Under the pieces are notes generated by a model. The model made no database searches. It worked only from the letters and a program-made list of their open reading frames with translations, and was not told where the DNA came from. A stretch of 36,906 bases of DNA from UBA4738 sp002413305. Its GTDB lineage: Bacteria; Actinomycetota; UBA4738. Positions 1-7,024 of this stretch are shown here, in pieces; position 1 is the first letter of the stretch; every line of letters starts with the position of its first letter. Location: NCBI GenBank assembly GCA_036847185.1, contig DAIUAM010000030.1:1-36906 (forward strand), given 5' to 3'. A program made the translations under genes and the position numbers.

Positions 1-40
1 GGCGGGGCGCAGAGGGCGGGTTGGTTCGATCTTCGGCGCG

Positions 41-56
41 TGTATGGCGCCATACA
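41..56. repeat. 16-bp perfect palindrome beside the left terminal repeat
   Basis: TGTATGGCGCCATACA reads the same on both strands. It overlaps the first bases of the left 38-bp inverted repeat, which itself carries a second ATGGCGCCA. It may be a regulator site, part of the insertion target, or the remnant of another element end. Function unknown; only the symmetry is seen. Confidence 0.55.
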
Positions 57-91
57 TATGGCGCCAGGGAACTATACCCTCGACGGCTGTA
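54..91 (+). repeat. Left terminal inverted repeat, 38 bp
   Basis: This stretch matches the reverse complement of 2912-2949 at 36 of 38 positions. The first 22 bases are identical, then two isolated mismatches, then a shared GACGGCTGTA. The two copies enclose a transposase gene and three other genes, the arrangement expected of transposon ends. The inner part (TATACCCTCGACGGCTGTA) is related to the promoter/operator upstream of the transposase at 2091-2116. No 8-bp target duplication of the kind usual for IS1595 elements could be found; only ATAT occurs on both outer sides if the end is placed at GGCGCC. Confidence 0.8.
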
Positions 92-121
92 CGAGGGGGT
101 GGGCCCTAGATGCCCGCCGAC

Positions 122-967
122 TCATTCGCTCGGTGGCTGGAAGTAGAAGCCGAGGGGCTCTGGGCTGCCGGGATTGTTGAAGGCGAATGTCATCTGCTCC
201 ATGACCCAGGACACATTCCCCATGATGAGTTCGAGAGTCTCAATGACTGGCCGCCTGTTGGCTTCGTTCTCTACCAGGACTACATCGATCTCAGGATCGA
301 GGTGCACGCCCACCTTGAGGTCATGGAGAGAGGCGAACTCCAAGACCATGAGAGTCTTTGGTGTGTCCGGTTCCAGCACATCGCGGAAGACCGAGATGGG
401 CCTGGGATGCTCACTCAGCGTGTCGGGGAGACCGTAGCCAATCACGCCATAGCCGGTGGCCACGACATTGAGTGTCTTGTGCTTGTCCCGAATGTCGAGC
501 TTGTGAAGCGTCAAGAGGCCCCGCCGTATGTCGTCCTTCCAAGCCGGGTCCGTCTCGAACGGTTGGTAACTCTTGATGACTGCCTTCACCGAATCGGGGA
601 GCTTTCGTATGGCCTGGGGTCCGTCGTCCTTCCGACCGGCGGGGCTTGGATTCCAGTGAAGTTCGTCTGGCCGGACTGGGAAGCCCGCACCCTGAACCGG
701 CTGGCCCGCTTGGGCCACCGAGAACTCCTCGACCCAATGATCGAGCACCGAGCGGAGGTTGTGGAGGCAGTCGCCAGCGACTTCGGCGACACCATCGGGG
801 ACGGTCTGGGTGAGGGTGATAGTCCACGTACAGCGAAGCGTCTCGTCGTCTTTCTGCTCAGCCACGAGGTAGGGCTTTCCCGCCACGTAATCGCTGACGA
901 GACGATTCAGGTCGCTCAAGTGCTTCTGTGCCCTGCGGAACTTCCGAACGAAGGACGGGTCAGCCAT
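122..967 (-). CDS. Hypothetical protein with Rx4H (HEPN-like) motif
   Basis: A 281-aa soluble protein with no signal peptide or membrane segment. I do not recognise a named family, but the segment CLHNLRSVLDHWVEEF (about residues 67-82) matches a pattern I have seen in actinobacterial hypothetical proteins, and R72-x4-H77 has the spacing of the HEPN ribonuclease motif. A HEPN assignment is inference: the polar residue usually following the Arg is Ser here. It starts at ATG 965-967, only 21 bp from the divergent 61-aa ORF, and ends 30 bp inside the left terminal repeat. It is the outermost gene of the mobile element. No convincing promoter is visible upstream on its strand. Confidence 0.7.
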   Translation of the reverse strand: MADPSFVRKFRRAQKHLSDLNRLVSDYVAGKPYLVAEQKDDETLRCTWTITLTQTVPDGVAEVAGDCLHNLRSVLDHWVEEFSVAQAGQPVQGAGFPVRPDELHWNPSPAGRKDDGPQAIRKLPDSVKAVIKSYQPFETDPAWKDDIRRGLLTLHKLDIRDKHKTLNVVATGYGVIGYGLPDTLSEHPRPISVFRDVLEPDTPKTLMVLEFASLHDLKVGVHLDPEIDVVLVENEANRRPVIETLELIMGNVSWVMEQMTFAFNNPGSPEPLGFYFQPPSE

Positions 968-988
968 GCGCCGTAGAATGGAGGAACG

Positions 989-1174
989 ATGCCCAAGAAG
1001 TCCAGCGACAATCTCGCACGCGAAGGCGAGCCCAGCCAGACCACGGACAAGGGCTTGGAGATTCCCGTCCCCGAGCGAGGGGAGCTGTTCGGGTTCCTCG
1101 ACCGGGTTATTCGGAAGGCGGAGCCTTCACCACGATCCGGTCGAGGAAAGCGCCGACCATCCCGAGGCCGGTAG
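989..1174 (+). CDS. Small 61-aa conserved-looking protein
   Basis: Starts at ATG 989 behind GGAGGA at 979-984, four bases away, the best Shine-Dalgarno of this region. The protein is hydrophilic: a charged N-terminus, a central segment QTTDKGLEIPVPERGELFG (about residues 17-35), then a basic Arg/Ser/Pro-rich tail. Short proteins with a GLxIPVPxR core occur, from memory, as unannotated actinobacterial ORFs, which together with the SD is why I think it is translated. It runs opposite to the transposase and their 3' ends overlap by 68 bp (1107-1174). Function unknown. It could be an accessory protein of the element or a chromosomal gene clipped at its end by the element. Confidence 0.55.
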   Translation: MPKKSSDNLAREGEPSQTTDKGLEIPVPERGELFGFLDRVIRKAEPSPRSGRGKRRPSRGR

Positions 1175-2075
1175 CCTCGCGGTTGTTGTAGCGGAACACG
1201 TACTCGTCCAAATAGGACTGCAAGTGCGTCGTGGAGACGCCGTGGTAGGTGCCACGGAGCCCGCCTTTCAGCGTCGCCCAGAAGCCTTCGATGGTGTTCG
1301 TGTGGACGTCCCCGCTCACGTAGACGCCCTGGGTATGGCTCACCCGCGAGTGCTGGAAGCCCTGCCGGTTGAGGCGGTCGTAGGCTCCCCAATCGTCCGT
1401 GTAGACCGTGGACTCGGGGAGCACGCGCTTGCGGACCTGCGGGCCGAGGTGGGCTTCGGAGACGCCATCCACCACGACGGCTACCACGCGCCCGGTGTTG
1501 CCGCTCGCGGATCGCTGAGCCATCCCGAAGACCGGAGTCTTGCTCTTGCCCGCCACTCCACGACCCCTGAGCCCTCGGCGCGGGTCGTTCTTGTGCATCC
1601 ACTTAGCGTTCGGTCCGATGTACGCCTCGTCCATCTCCACGGTCCCGGAGAGGAAGCCGTCGTCCTGGGCGAGCATGGAGCGAACCTTGTTGAACATGCG
1701 CCACGCGGTCTTGTAGGTGACGCCGAGTTCCCGCTCCAACTGCTTCGCCGAGATGCCCGTGCGAGTGCTACCCATGAGGTAGATCGCGTCGAACCAGAGC
1801 TTCAACGAGGTCGCCGAGTCCTGAAAGATCGTGCCGACCATCGGGTGCTCGTGGTGCCCGCAGTACTGGCACTCGAAAGAGGGCCGTCCGGCCTCCCGGT
1901 GGTGCTTCGTGACCTTCGCGCACTTCGGGCAGTAGATGCCTTCGGGGTAGAGCTTGCGAACGAGGTAGTCGAGGCAAGCAGCGTCGTCAGGGAAGATCGC
2001 GTCCCACTCGAACCGAGTACATCGCGACTCGGAAGCCTTCGACCGCTTCGGCTCGTTTCGGTTGACCTTCGACAT
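1107..2075 (-). CDS. IS1595 family (ISXO2-like) DDE transposase
   Basis: 322 aa when started at ATG 2073-2075. The longer open frame to 2237 reads through the promoter and palindrome and is unlikely to be coding. An N-terminal zinc ribbon is seen (C49-x2-C52, C69-x2-C72), then a helix-turn-helix-like segment (TGISAKQLERELGVTYKTAW, about 106-125), then the ISXO2 catalytic domain: D149 in VEMDEAYIG, D227 or D228 in VYTDDWGAY, and E263 in HTNTIEGFWATLK, followed by a YRFN-like EYVFRYNNRE ending. All expected catalytic residues are present and the frame is intact, so it may be active. A near-consensus promoter with an operator-like palindrome lies directly upstream, and the start is about 6 bases from the -10 box, suggesting leaderless translation. 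Confidence 0.92.
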   Translation of the reverse strand: MSKVNRNEPKRSKASESRCTRFEWDAIFPDDAACLDYLVRKLYPEGIYCPKCAKVTKHHREAGRPSFECQYCGHHEHPMVGTIFQDSATSLKLWFDAIYLMGSTRTGISAKQLERELGVTYKTAWRMFNKVRSMLAQDDGFLSGTVEMDEAYIGPNAKWMHKNDPRRGLRGRGVAGKSKTPVFGMAQRSASGNTGRVVAVVVDGVSEAHLGPQVRKRVLPESTVYTDDWGAYDRLNRQGFQHSRVSHTQGVYVSGDVHTNTIEGFWATLKGGLRGTYHGVSTTHLQSYLDEYVFRYNNREATGLGMVGAFLDRIVVKAPPSE

Positions 2076-2081
2076 GACGTG

Positions 2082-2110
2082 AGTATACCAGACGGCTGTA
2101 CAGCCGTCAA
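2082..2110 (-). promoter_or_regulatory. Transposase promoter, leaderless type
   Basis: Read on the minus strand: -35 TTGACG (2110-2105), a 17-base spacer, -10 TATACT (2087-2082), then six bases to the ATG at 2075. Both boxes are close to the sigma-70/SigA consensus and the spacing is ideal. The transcript would begin at or next to the start codon. The spacer is almost filled by the palindrome at 2091-2108, so a bound protein would block transcription. Confidence 0.75.
2091..2108. promoter_or_regulatory. 18-bp perfect palindrome, probable operator
   Basis: GACGGCTGTACAGCCGTC is its own reverse complement. It lies between the -35 and -10 boxes of the transposase promoter. One half with its flank (TACAGCCGTCAAGGGATA, 2099-2116) repeats the inner part of both terminal repeats. 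This suggests that the protein recognising the ends, probably the transposase or a partner, also binds here and represses its own gene. Binding is inferred. Confidence 0.65.
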
Positions 2111-2221
2111 GGGATACTGCATCTGCTTTAAGCCCTTCGTCCCGTTGTGCGGACGGTTGTACGTGCCGAAGACTCTGGGTAGTATTCCAGTACCCCCCCA
2201 GTCGCTTCGTCGGCTGGGTGC

Positions 2222-2248
2222 GAGGCCCGCCCCGCAAGGGCGGGCCTC
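2222..2248 (-). terminator. Hairpin downstream of the NYN gene
   Basis: An 11-bp perfect GC-rich stem (GAGGCCCGCCC / GGGCGGGCCTC) with a CGCAA loop begins 8 bases after the stop of the NYN gene (minus strand). No T-run follows, which is common in high-GC actinobacteria, so it could end transcription or simply protect the 3' end. It also separates this gene from the transposase promoter. Confidence 0.55.
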
Positions 2249-2255
2249 CGCGGTT

Positions 2256-2885
2256 TCAGGGGTCTTCTTCTTGCCGCCAGGTCTCGGGGCGAGTCACGAC
2301 CTTCCCGTCAGACAAGGTGACGTCGTCGGGAAACTGACTGTCACGGACGTCTCCGATGCTCAGGTCGATGTGATGCGTAGCACTCATCTTCGTCTTGGGC
2401 TTGAAGCGTGGATTCACAACCCAGACCGTCAGGTTGAAGGGTGGCTGCTGGGCGACGCGGATTGGCTCCCTGAGATCAGAGTCGTTGCTGAAAATGATCG
2501 CCATCGTCCCAGGCTGCTTGATTCCGTCCAGCAGGAGATAGGTTGCGATGTTGACGTCAGAGCCCTTCTCCTCGGGACGAAGGACGTGTGCCCACTGATT
2601 CGGGTCATCCACCAAGGGCATCCACGCCTCGTTGATGAGGAACTTCCCGAAAAGGGTCTCCACGCGCCCCAGGGACGACAGCGCCGCCAGATATGCTTGC
2701 TGCCTGGCCGGGGAATCCGGGCTGATCTTGCCTTTGACCCGTGCTGTGAAATAGCGGATGAGCTGAATGTCATCATTCGGGAACACGCGGTCTACCAAGT
2801 CTTCCAGGTTGAGCCACTTGTACGCGGGCCACTTCTTGATGCCGTAGTAGAGATTGAATCCGTCGATGTATACCCGCGCTTCCAT
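2256..2885 (-). CDS. NYN-domain (LabA/DUF88-like) putative ribonuclease
   Basis: 209 aa from ATG 2883-2885, with GGGAGG two bases upstream. The frame extends further to 3050 but that part crosses the terminal repeat. The fold signature of NYN (PIN-like) nucleases is visible: VYIDGFNLYYG at 5-15 with D8, EKGSDVNIATYLL at 106-118 with D110, and IIFSNDSDLREPI at 130-142 with D135/D137, giving the acidic cluster used for metal-dependent RNA cleavage in this superfamily. No membrane segment or signal. It is the second outer gene of the mobile element and its promoter appears to be built from the right terminal repeat. Target RNA and role (toxin, defence, element maintenance) are unknown. Confidence 0.85.
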   Translation of the reverse strand: MEARVYIDGFNLYYGIKKWPAYKWLNLEDLVDRVFPNDDIQLIRYFTARVKGKISPDSPARQQAYLAALSSLGRVETLFGKFLINEAWMPLVDDPNQWAHVLRPEEKGSDVNIATYLLLDGIKQPGTMAIIFSNDSDLREPIRVAQQPPFNLTVWVVNPRFKPKTKMSATHHIDLSIGDVRDSQFPDDVTLSDGKVVTRPETWRQEEDP

Positions 2886-2893
2886 GACCTCCC

Positions 2894-2923
2894 ATTCTCC
2901 TGGGATGGCCCTACAGCCGTCAA
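2894..2923 (-). promoter_or_regulatory. Possible NYN promoter inside the right repeat
   Basis: On the minus strand TTGACG (2923-2918), supplied by the terminal repeat, is followed after 18 bases by GAGAAT (2899-2894), eight bases before ATG 2885. The -35 is good and the -10 is weak (4/6). The arrangement parallels the transposase promoter, so both genes may be controlled through the same TTGACGGCTGTA motif. Confidence 0.45.
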
Positions 2924-2949
2924 GGGGATAGTTCCCTGGCGCCATATGT
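2912..2949 (-). repeat. Right terminal inverted repeat, 38 bp
   Basis: Inverted partner of 54-91 (36/38). It contains TTGACGGCTGTA reading inward, the same motif that forms the transposase promoter. In the flank just outside, ATATGT mirrors ACATAT on the left, so the outer 6 bp may be either repeat or target sequence. Confidence 0.8.
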
Positions 2950-3000
2950 CGGAGAGCAGGCCGCCCGAGGGTCACGGTTCGCGGCGGCTTGGTTTCCGTG

Positions 3001-3033
3001 TAGGGCACCCCATAGGGCGTAGGGCACCCTACG
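3001..3033. promoter_or_regulatory. Repeated TAGGGCACCC and imperfect palindrome before plsC
   Basis: TAGGGCACCC occurs at 3001-3010 and again at 3020-3029. The second copy lies in an inverted repeat CGTAGGG-CA-CCCTACG (3018-3033) with 7-bp arms. It lies 62-94 bp before the acyltransferase start and a TetR gene follows in the same unit, so an operator for that regulator is a reasonable inference. No clear -35/-10 pair was identified next to it. Confidence 0.45.
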
Positions 3034-3094
3034 TGGGAGGCGTGGCGCACGCTCCCGGAACCGCGTCGACAGCTCGCACGGGAGAGACCTCACC

Positions 3095-4012
3095 ATGAGC
3101 CCATCTTTGATCGACGAGGTCCGGGAGGTCGCCCGGGGCTGGCGCTGGACACGTCGCCCGCTGGTCCCGCGTTCGGCCGAACCGTGGTTCGAAACGCCGG
3201 AACCTCAGGCGTTCCCCACCGACTGGGCCCGGAGCCCGGCCGCGAAGGCAACCCGCCACGCCATCCTCCGATACGCCTTCAGGCCGCTGGTCTGGACGGA
3301 GACGGACCCGACCGTCGAGGGCCTCGACCGGCTGGAGAGCCTCACGGCACCGGTCATGTTCGTGGCCAACCACTCCAGCCACCTGGACACCCCGCTCATC
3401 CTCTGCTCACTCCCCAAGGAGTGGCGCGAGCGCACCGCGGTCGCCGCCGCCGCCGACTACTTCTTCGACGTCTGGTGGCGCGCAGCGACCACCGCCCTCG
3501 TCTTCAACACGTTCCCGATCGAGCGGACCGGCGGGTCGAAGGCGACCACCACGGCCAAGCGCCTGGTCGACGAGGGGTGGAACCTGCTGGTGTTCCCCGA
3601 GGGAACCCGGTCGAAGGACGGCTGGGTCGGACGGTTCCGCCACGGCGCCGCCCGCCTATGCATCGACCACGACATGGCCGCCGTCCCGGTCGGGTTGCGA
3701 GGGACGTTCGCCGCCATGCCCCGCGGCCGGAGCTGGCCCGTCAAGGGACGGCCGCCGGTCAGCGTCCGGTTCGGCCCACCGGTTCGGGCCGAACAGGGCG
3801 AGGACTACCGAAGTTTGTCGCGGCGCATCCACGCCTCCCTCGGCCGGCTGTGGGACGAGGACCAGACCAGCTGGTGGGAGTCCCTGCGGCGCCAGGCCGA
3901 CGACGCGACGCCGGTCATGACCGGACCGGTGGGACCGCGGTGGCGCAAGGTGTGGGAGTCGACCCGCCCGCTCCCCCGGCCGAGGCGCCCGCGGGCCTGG
4001 CCCTCCCGGTGA
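3095..4012 (+). CDS. 1-acylglycerol-3-phosphate acyltransferase (PlsC-like)
   Basis: A 305-aa membrane-associated acyltransferase of the PlsC/LPLAT family, which transfers an acyl group to lysophosphatidate or a related lysolipid. The catalytic NHxxxxD motif is present as NHSSHLD (92-98), and the substrate-binding FPEGTRS at 167-173, with the intermediate PIERTGGS block at 141-148. The N-terminal 60 residues and the Pro/Arg-rich tail lie outside the core domain. ATG 3095 has GGAGAG about ten bases upstream. The TetR gene follows after 7 bp, so the pair is probably one transcript in which the regulator responds to a lipid or acyl-CoA; that is inference. The exact acyl acceptor cannot be read from the sequence. 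Confidence 0.85.
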   Translation: MSPSLIDEVREVARGWRWTRRPLVPRSAEPWFETPEPQAFPTDWARSPAAKATRHAILRYAFRPLVWTETDPTVEGLDRLESLTAPVMFVANHSSHLDTPLILCSLPKEWRERTAVAAAADYFFDVWWRAATTALVFNTFPIERTGGSKATTTAKRLVDEGWNLLVFPEGTRSKDGWVGRFRHGAARLCIDHDMAAVPVGLRGTFAAMPRGRSWPVKGRPPVSVRFGPPVRAEQGEDYRSLSRRIHASLGRLWDEDQTSWWESLRRQADDATPVMTGPVGPRWRKVWESTRPLPRPRRPRAWPSR

Positions 4013-4019
4013 CCGGGCC

Positions 4020-4658
4020 GTGAGTCGCACCGGGGGCGCGGCCACCCGCCGCCGCCTGCTCCAGGAGGCCATCCGATTGTTCGGGGCGAACGGGTTCGAA
4101 CGGACCAGCCTGGAGGCGGTCGCCTCGGCGGCCGGCGTGCGCAAGCAGACCCTGCTGTACTACTTCCCCGCCAAGGACACCCTGCTCGAAGCGTGCGTGA
4201 TCGAGACCAGCCAGCGCGTGGCCCGGGAACTCGCCGAGGCGCTGGATGCCGAGAGCTCGGCGTCCCGGAAGGCCGAGACGGTCATCCACACACTGTTCCG
4301 CCTGGCCGAGGAGTGGCCGGAGTTCCCCCAGTTCATCCGGGAGGCCAGCCGCCTGGACCCCGCGGTGATCAACCGGTTCGCGGCCACGCTCGAACCGCTT
4401 CGGCTGCGCGCCCTGGCGTTCCTGGCCCAGGGCATGGACGAGGGCATCATCCGACCCCAGGATCCGGCCCTGCTCCTGTTCACCTTGTACACGGCCGTGG
4501 TCGGCTCGATCACCGAAGCCGGGGTGCTGCGCGCCGTGGTCGGCGAGGACCGAAGCCGGACCGCCCTCCGCCGCCGGGAGGAGGAGGTCCTGGCCTTCGT
4601 CCGCAACGCGATGTTCCCCGGCAACGTGGCCGAACCCCGGGACGCGGCCGGGGCCTGA
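4020..4658 (+). CDS. TetR family transcriptional regulator
   Basis: 212 aa from GTG 4020, eight bases after the plsC stop codon. The N-terminal HTH is typical: RRLLQEAIRLFGANGFERTS, then SLEAVASAAGVRKQTLLYYF (about 30-49), with the conserved YYF and K of the DNA-binding helix. The C-terminal ligand domain (about 60-200) is helical and not diagnostic. A single-component repressor is expected, probably acting on the repeated TAGGGCACCC elements upstream of the acyltransferase. The last residues are Ala/Gly/Arg-rich and of no obvious function. Confidence 0.88.
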   Translation: MSRTGGAATRRRLLQEAIRLFGANGFERTSLEAVASAAGVRKQTLLYYFPAKDTLLEACVIETSQRVARELAEALDAESSASRKAETVIHTLFRLAEEWPEFPQFIREASRLDPAVINRFAATLEPLRLRALAFLAQGMDEGIIRPQDPALLLFTLYTAVVGSITEAGVLRAVVGEDRSRTALRRREEEVLAFVRNAMFPGNVAEPRDAAGA

Positions 4659-4675
4659 CCACCTACGATGTCGAC

Positions 4676-5635
4676 ATGGCGGAGGTTCTCTCCAAGGAGG
4701 AGCTCGAGGCTGCGCACTGCTGGGAGGCGGTCGACCGGGTCCCGCGGCGACCGCAGATGACCGAGTTCCGTCGACGAGTGCGCTACCACCAGTCGCAGTG
4801 GCGTGAGGCCCACGGGCACCCGGTCGGTTCGCAGCCGATCGCACCGAGGCCGGGCGGCAGGGCTGGGCGGCTCGTCGGGAGTTGCCTCCCGCTCGCTTAC
4901 GCCCGAGAGACCGGCGCGAACTTCCTCACCGCGGATGCGCTCGACGCGGCGAGGGGCCGAACGTCCATCATCGAACCTCACCAGAGCTTCGATCACCAGG
5001 GACTGTGGGCCGATCTGCTGTCGTCGGCGGCGATGGCCTTCAACCTCTTCGGCGACCTGGCCGCCGACCTCAGACGGGCCGACCGAGCCGTCCACGCCTG
5101 GTGGCCGGACGCGCCCGGCACCGTGTGCGAGGTCCGCTTCGCGCACTCGCCCGGCTGGCTCGACACGGCGTACCTCAACAGCCTGCGGGCGTTCGATGCG
5201 GCGTTCGTCCTCGACGTCGACGACGGGACACAGGGGATCGTCGGCCTCGACACGAAGTACCACGAGCGAATCAAGCCGGAGACACCGAAGCCGAGCAACA
5301 TCCGGCGGTATCTCGAGGTCGCCGAGACGTCTGGCGTCTTCGAGGCTGGGGCCAGCGACGCGGTCAAGGGGAAGACCGATCTCGCCGTGATGTGGCTCGA
5401 GCACCTTCTGTTGCTGTCGATGCTCCAGCATGCCAGCGGCACGTGCACCTGGGGCCGCTACGTCGTCGTCCACCCCGCCGGGAACACGGACTTCGTCGAC
5501 GCGTGCAACCGATACCGAGATCTGCTCGCAGATCCGTCGAGCTTCTCCTCGATGACCGTCGAGGAGATCCTCGACGCTGCCGCCCTCCGGTCGCCCACGG
5601 TCACGGCCCTCCGCGAGCGGTACATCCCCCGCTGA
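4676..5635 (+). CDS. PD-(D/E)XK nuclease-like protein (PGN_0703-like)
   Basis: 319 aa from ATG 4676. Upstream in-frame sequence belongs to the regulator region read in another frame. The blocks SSAAMAFNLFGDLAADLRRA (about 116-135), FDAAFVLDVDDGTQGIVGLDTKY (173-195) and WGRYVVVHPAGN resemble a family annotated, as I recall, as PGN_0703-type putative restriction endonucleases. D174 followed by D192-x-K194 fits the PD-(D/E)XK metal centre. No methyltransferase or other restriction subunit is adjacent, so it is an orphan. It may be a defence nuclease, a solitary DNA-repair-like nuclease, or a decaying remnant. Translation signals before ATG 4676 are weak. Confidence 0.65.
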   Translation: MAEVLSKEELEAAHCWEAVDRVPRRPQMTEFRRRVRYHQSQWREAHGHPVGSQPIAPRPGGRAGRLVGSCLPLAYARETGANFLTADALDAARGRTSIIEPHQSFDHQGLWADLLSSAAMAFNLFGDLAADLRRADRAVHAWWPDAPGTVCEVRFAHSPGWLDTAYLNSLRAFDAAFVLDVDDGTQGIVGLDTKYHERIKPETPKPSNIRRYLEVAETSGVFEAGASDAVKGKTDLAVMWLEHLLLLSMLQHASGTCTWGRYVVVHPAGNTDFVDACNRYRDLLADPSSFSSMTVEEILDAAALRSPTVTALRERYIPR

Positions 5636-5804
5636 TGCCTCCTCTTACTCGCCGGGCCGCGCGCCCCGATCAGGGCACACGGGTCGAGTCAGCGTCCTGC
5701 ACGGCAAGCTGGAGCCCTTGGTCGAGGGAGAGGGCGTGGCCGGGCACTACGCACGCGACGGCTCGCTCACCATCAATGAGCGCGAACGTATCTGCGCCCC
5801 GGTG
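5636..5804. other. Spacer before the glucan operon
   Basis: 169 bp between the nuclease-like gene and glgM. No gene, strong hairpin or near-consensus promoter was recognised. The promoter of the glgM-glgE-treS unit is presumably here, but I could not place it. Confidence 0.4.
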
Positions 5805-7024
5805 ATGAGGGTCGGCCTGCTGACCCGCGAGTACCCGCCCGAGGTCTACGGCGGTGCCGGCGTCCACGTCGAATACCTCTCGCGCGAGCTGGCCCGGCAG
5901 GTCGAGGTGGAGGTGCGGTGCTTCGGCGCCCCGCGCCCGCCCACCCCACCCGGCGCCAGGCTGCGGGTCCGGGCCATCCCGATCCCTGCCCCGGACCCGG
6001 CCGGGCAACCTGAGTCGGCCCTGCGGGTCCTCTCCGTCGACCTGGCCATGGCCGCGACCTTGGAGAGCGTCGACCTCGTCCACAGCCACACCTGGTACAC
6101 CAACTTCGCCGGGCACCTCGCCAAACTCCTGTACGGCGTTCCCCACGTCATGACCAGCCACAGCCTGGAGCCGCTCCGCCCGTGGAAGGCCGAACAGCTC
6201 GGCGCCGGCGGCTACGAGATCTCGAAGTTCTGCGAACGGTCCGGGATCGACTCCGCCGACGCCGTGATCGCCGTCAGCGGGGCAATGCGCGCGGACCTGC
6301 TGGCCACGTACCCGCAGCTCGACCCGGCTCGGGTGGCCGTCATCCACAACGGGATCGATGCGGACCAGTACCGCCCCGACCCCGGCACCGACGTCCTCGA
6401 ACGGTGGGGGGTGGATCCGCGCCACCCGATCGTGAGCTTCGTAGGCCGCATCACCCGCCAGAAGGGGATCGTGCACCTGGTCGAAGCCGGCCGGTTCATC
6501 GCTCCGGAGGCGCAGCTCGTGTTCCTGGCCGGTTCGCCCGACGAGCCGGGGATCGGGCGGGAGACGGCCGAGCGGATCGAACGGCTTCGCCGGGAACGCG
6601 CCGGCATCGTGTGGATCGACCGGATGGCCGCCCGCACCGAGGTCATCCAGCTGCTGAGCCACTCCACCGTGTTCGTCTGCCCGTCCGTCTACGAACCGCT
6701 CGGCATCGTGAACCTGGAGGCGATGGCATGCGGGGCGGCCGTGGTCGCCAGCGCGGTCGGCGGGATCCCCGAGGTGGTGGAGGACGGGGTGACGGGGTTG
6801 CTGGTGCCGTTCGAACCGCGGGCGGACGGGGAGCCCACGGACGCGGACGGCTTCGCCCGCGACCTCGCCGAGCGGGTGAACGCGCTGCTCGCCGACCCGT
6901 CCAGGGCCGAGCGGTTCGGCGCGGCCGGCCGGGCGCGCGTCCTGGACCGCTTCACCTGGCCGGCCGTGGCCGGCCGCACGCTCGAGCTCTACCGGCGGCT
7001 GGTCGCGGAGGCACCGCTTCGAAC

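Larger units (their letters stand above)
54..2949. mobile_element. IS1595/ISXO2-type transposon with passenger genes
   Basis: A 2.9-kb unit bounded by 38-bp inverted repeats and containing a DDE transposase (minus strand), an Rx4H protein (minus), a 61-aa protein (plus) and a NYN-domain protein (minus). An insertion sequence of this family normally carries only its transposase, so the other three genes would be cargo. The codon and base composition looks somewhat less GC-rich than the metabolic genes that follow. The boundary call rests on the repeats. That the transposase acts on these repeats is inferred. An alternative is that a smaller IS sits inside a larger repeat-bounded island, but no second pair of ends was seen around the transposase alone. 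Confidence 0.65.

Noticed and set aside
2152..2162. GACGGTTGTAC as a fourth copy of the end motif
   Set aside because: Only 10 of 11 bases match the core, no flanking similarity, and it may be chance.
2076..2237. Longer N-terminus of the transposase
   Set aside because: The extension covers the palindrome and a near-consensus promoter; the zinc-ribbon transposase start at 2075 fits the family.
52..2951. 8-bp target-site duplication around the element
   Set aside because: The eight bases outside each GGCGCC end (ATACATAT and ATATGTCG) do not match as direct repeats, so no duplication is claimed.
966..3098. Long plus-strand ORF of 710 aa across the mobile element
   Set aside because: It is antisense to the transposase and NYN genes, crosses their promoters, and has Arg/Val/Leu-rich sequence without recognisable motifs; a shadow of high-GC coding on the other strand.
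5718..5804. N-terminal extension of GlgM
   Set aside because: The family N-terminus begins at ATG 5805; the added 29 residues have no family similarity.
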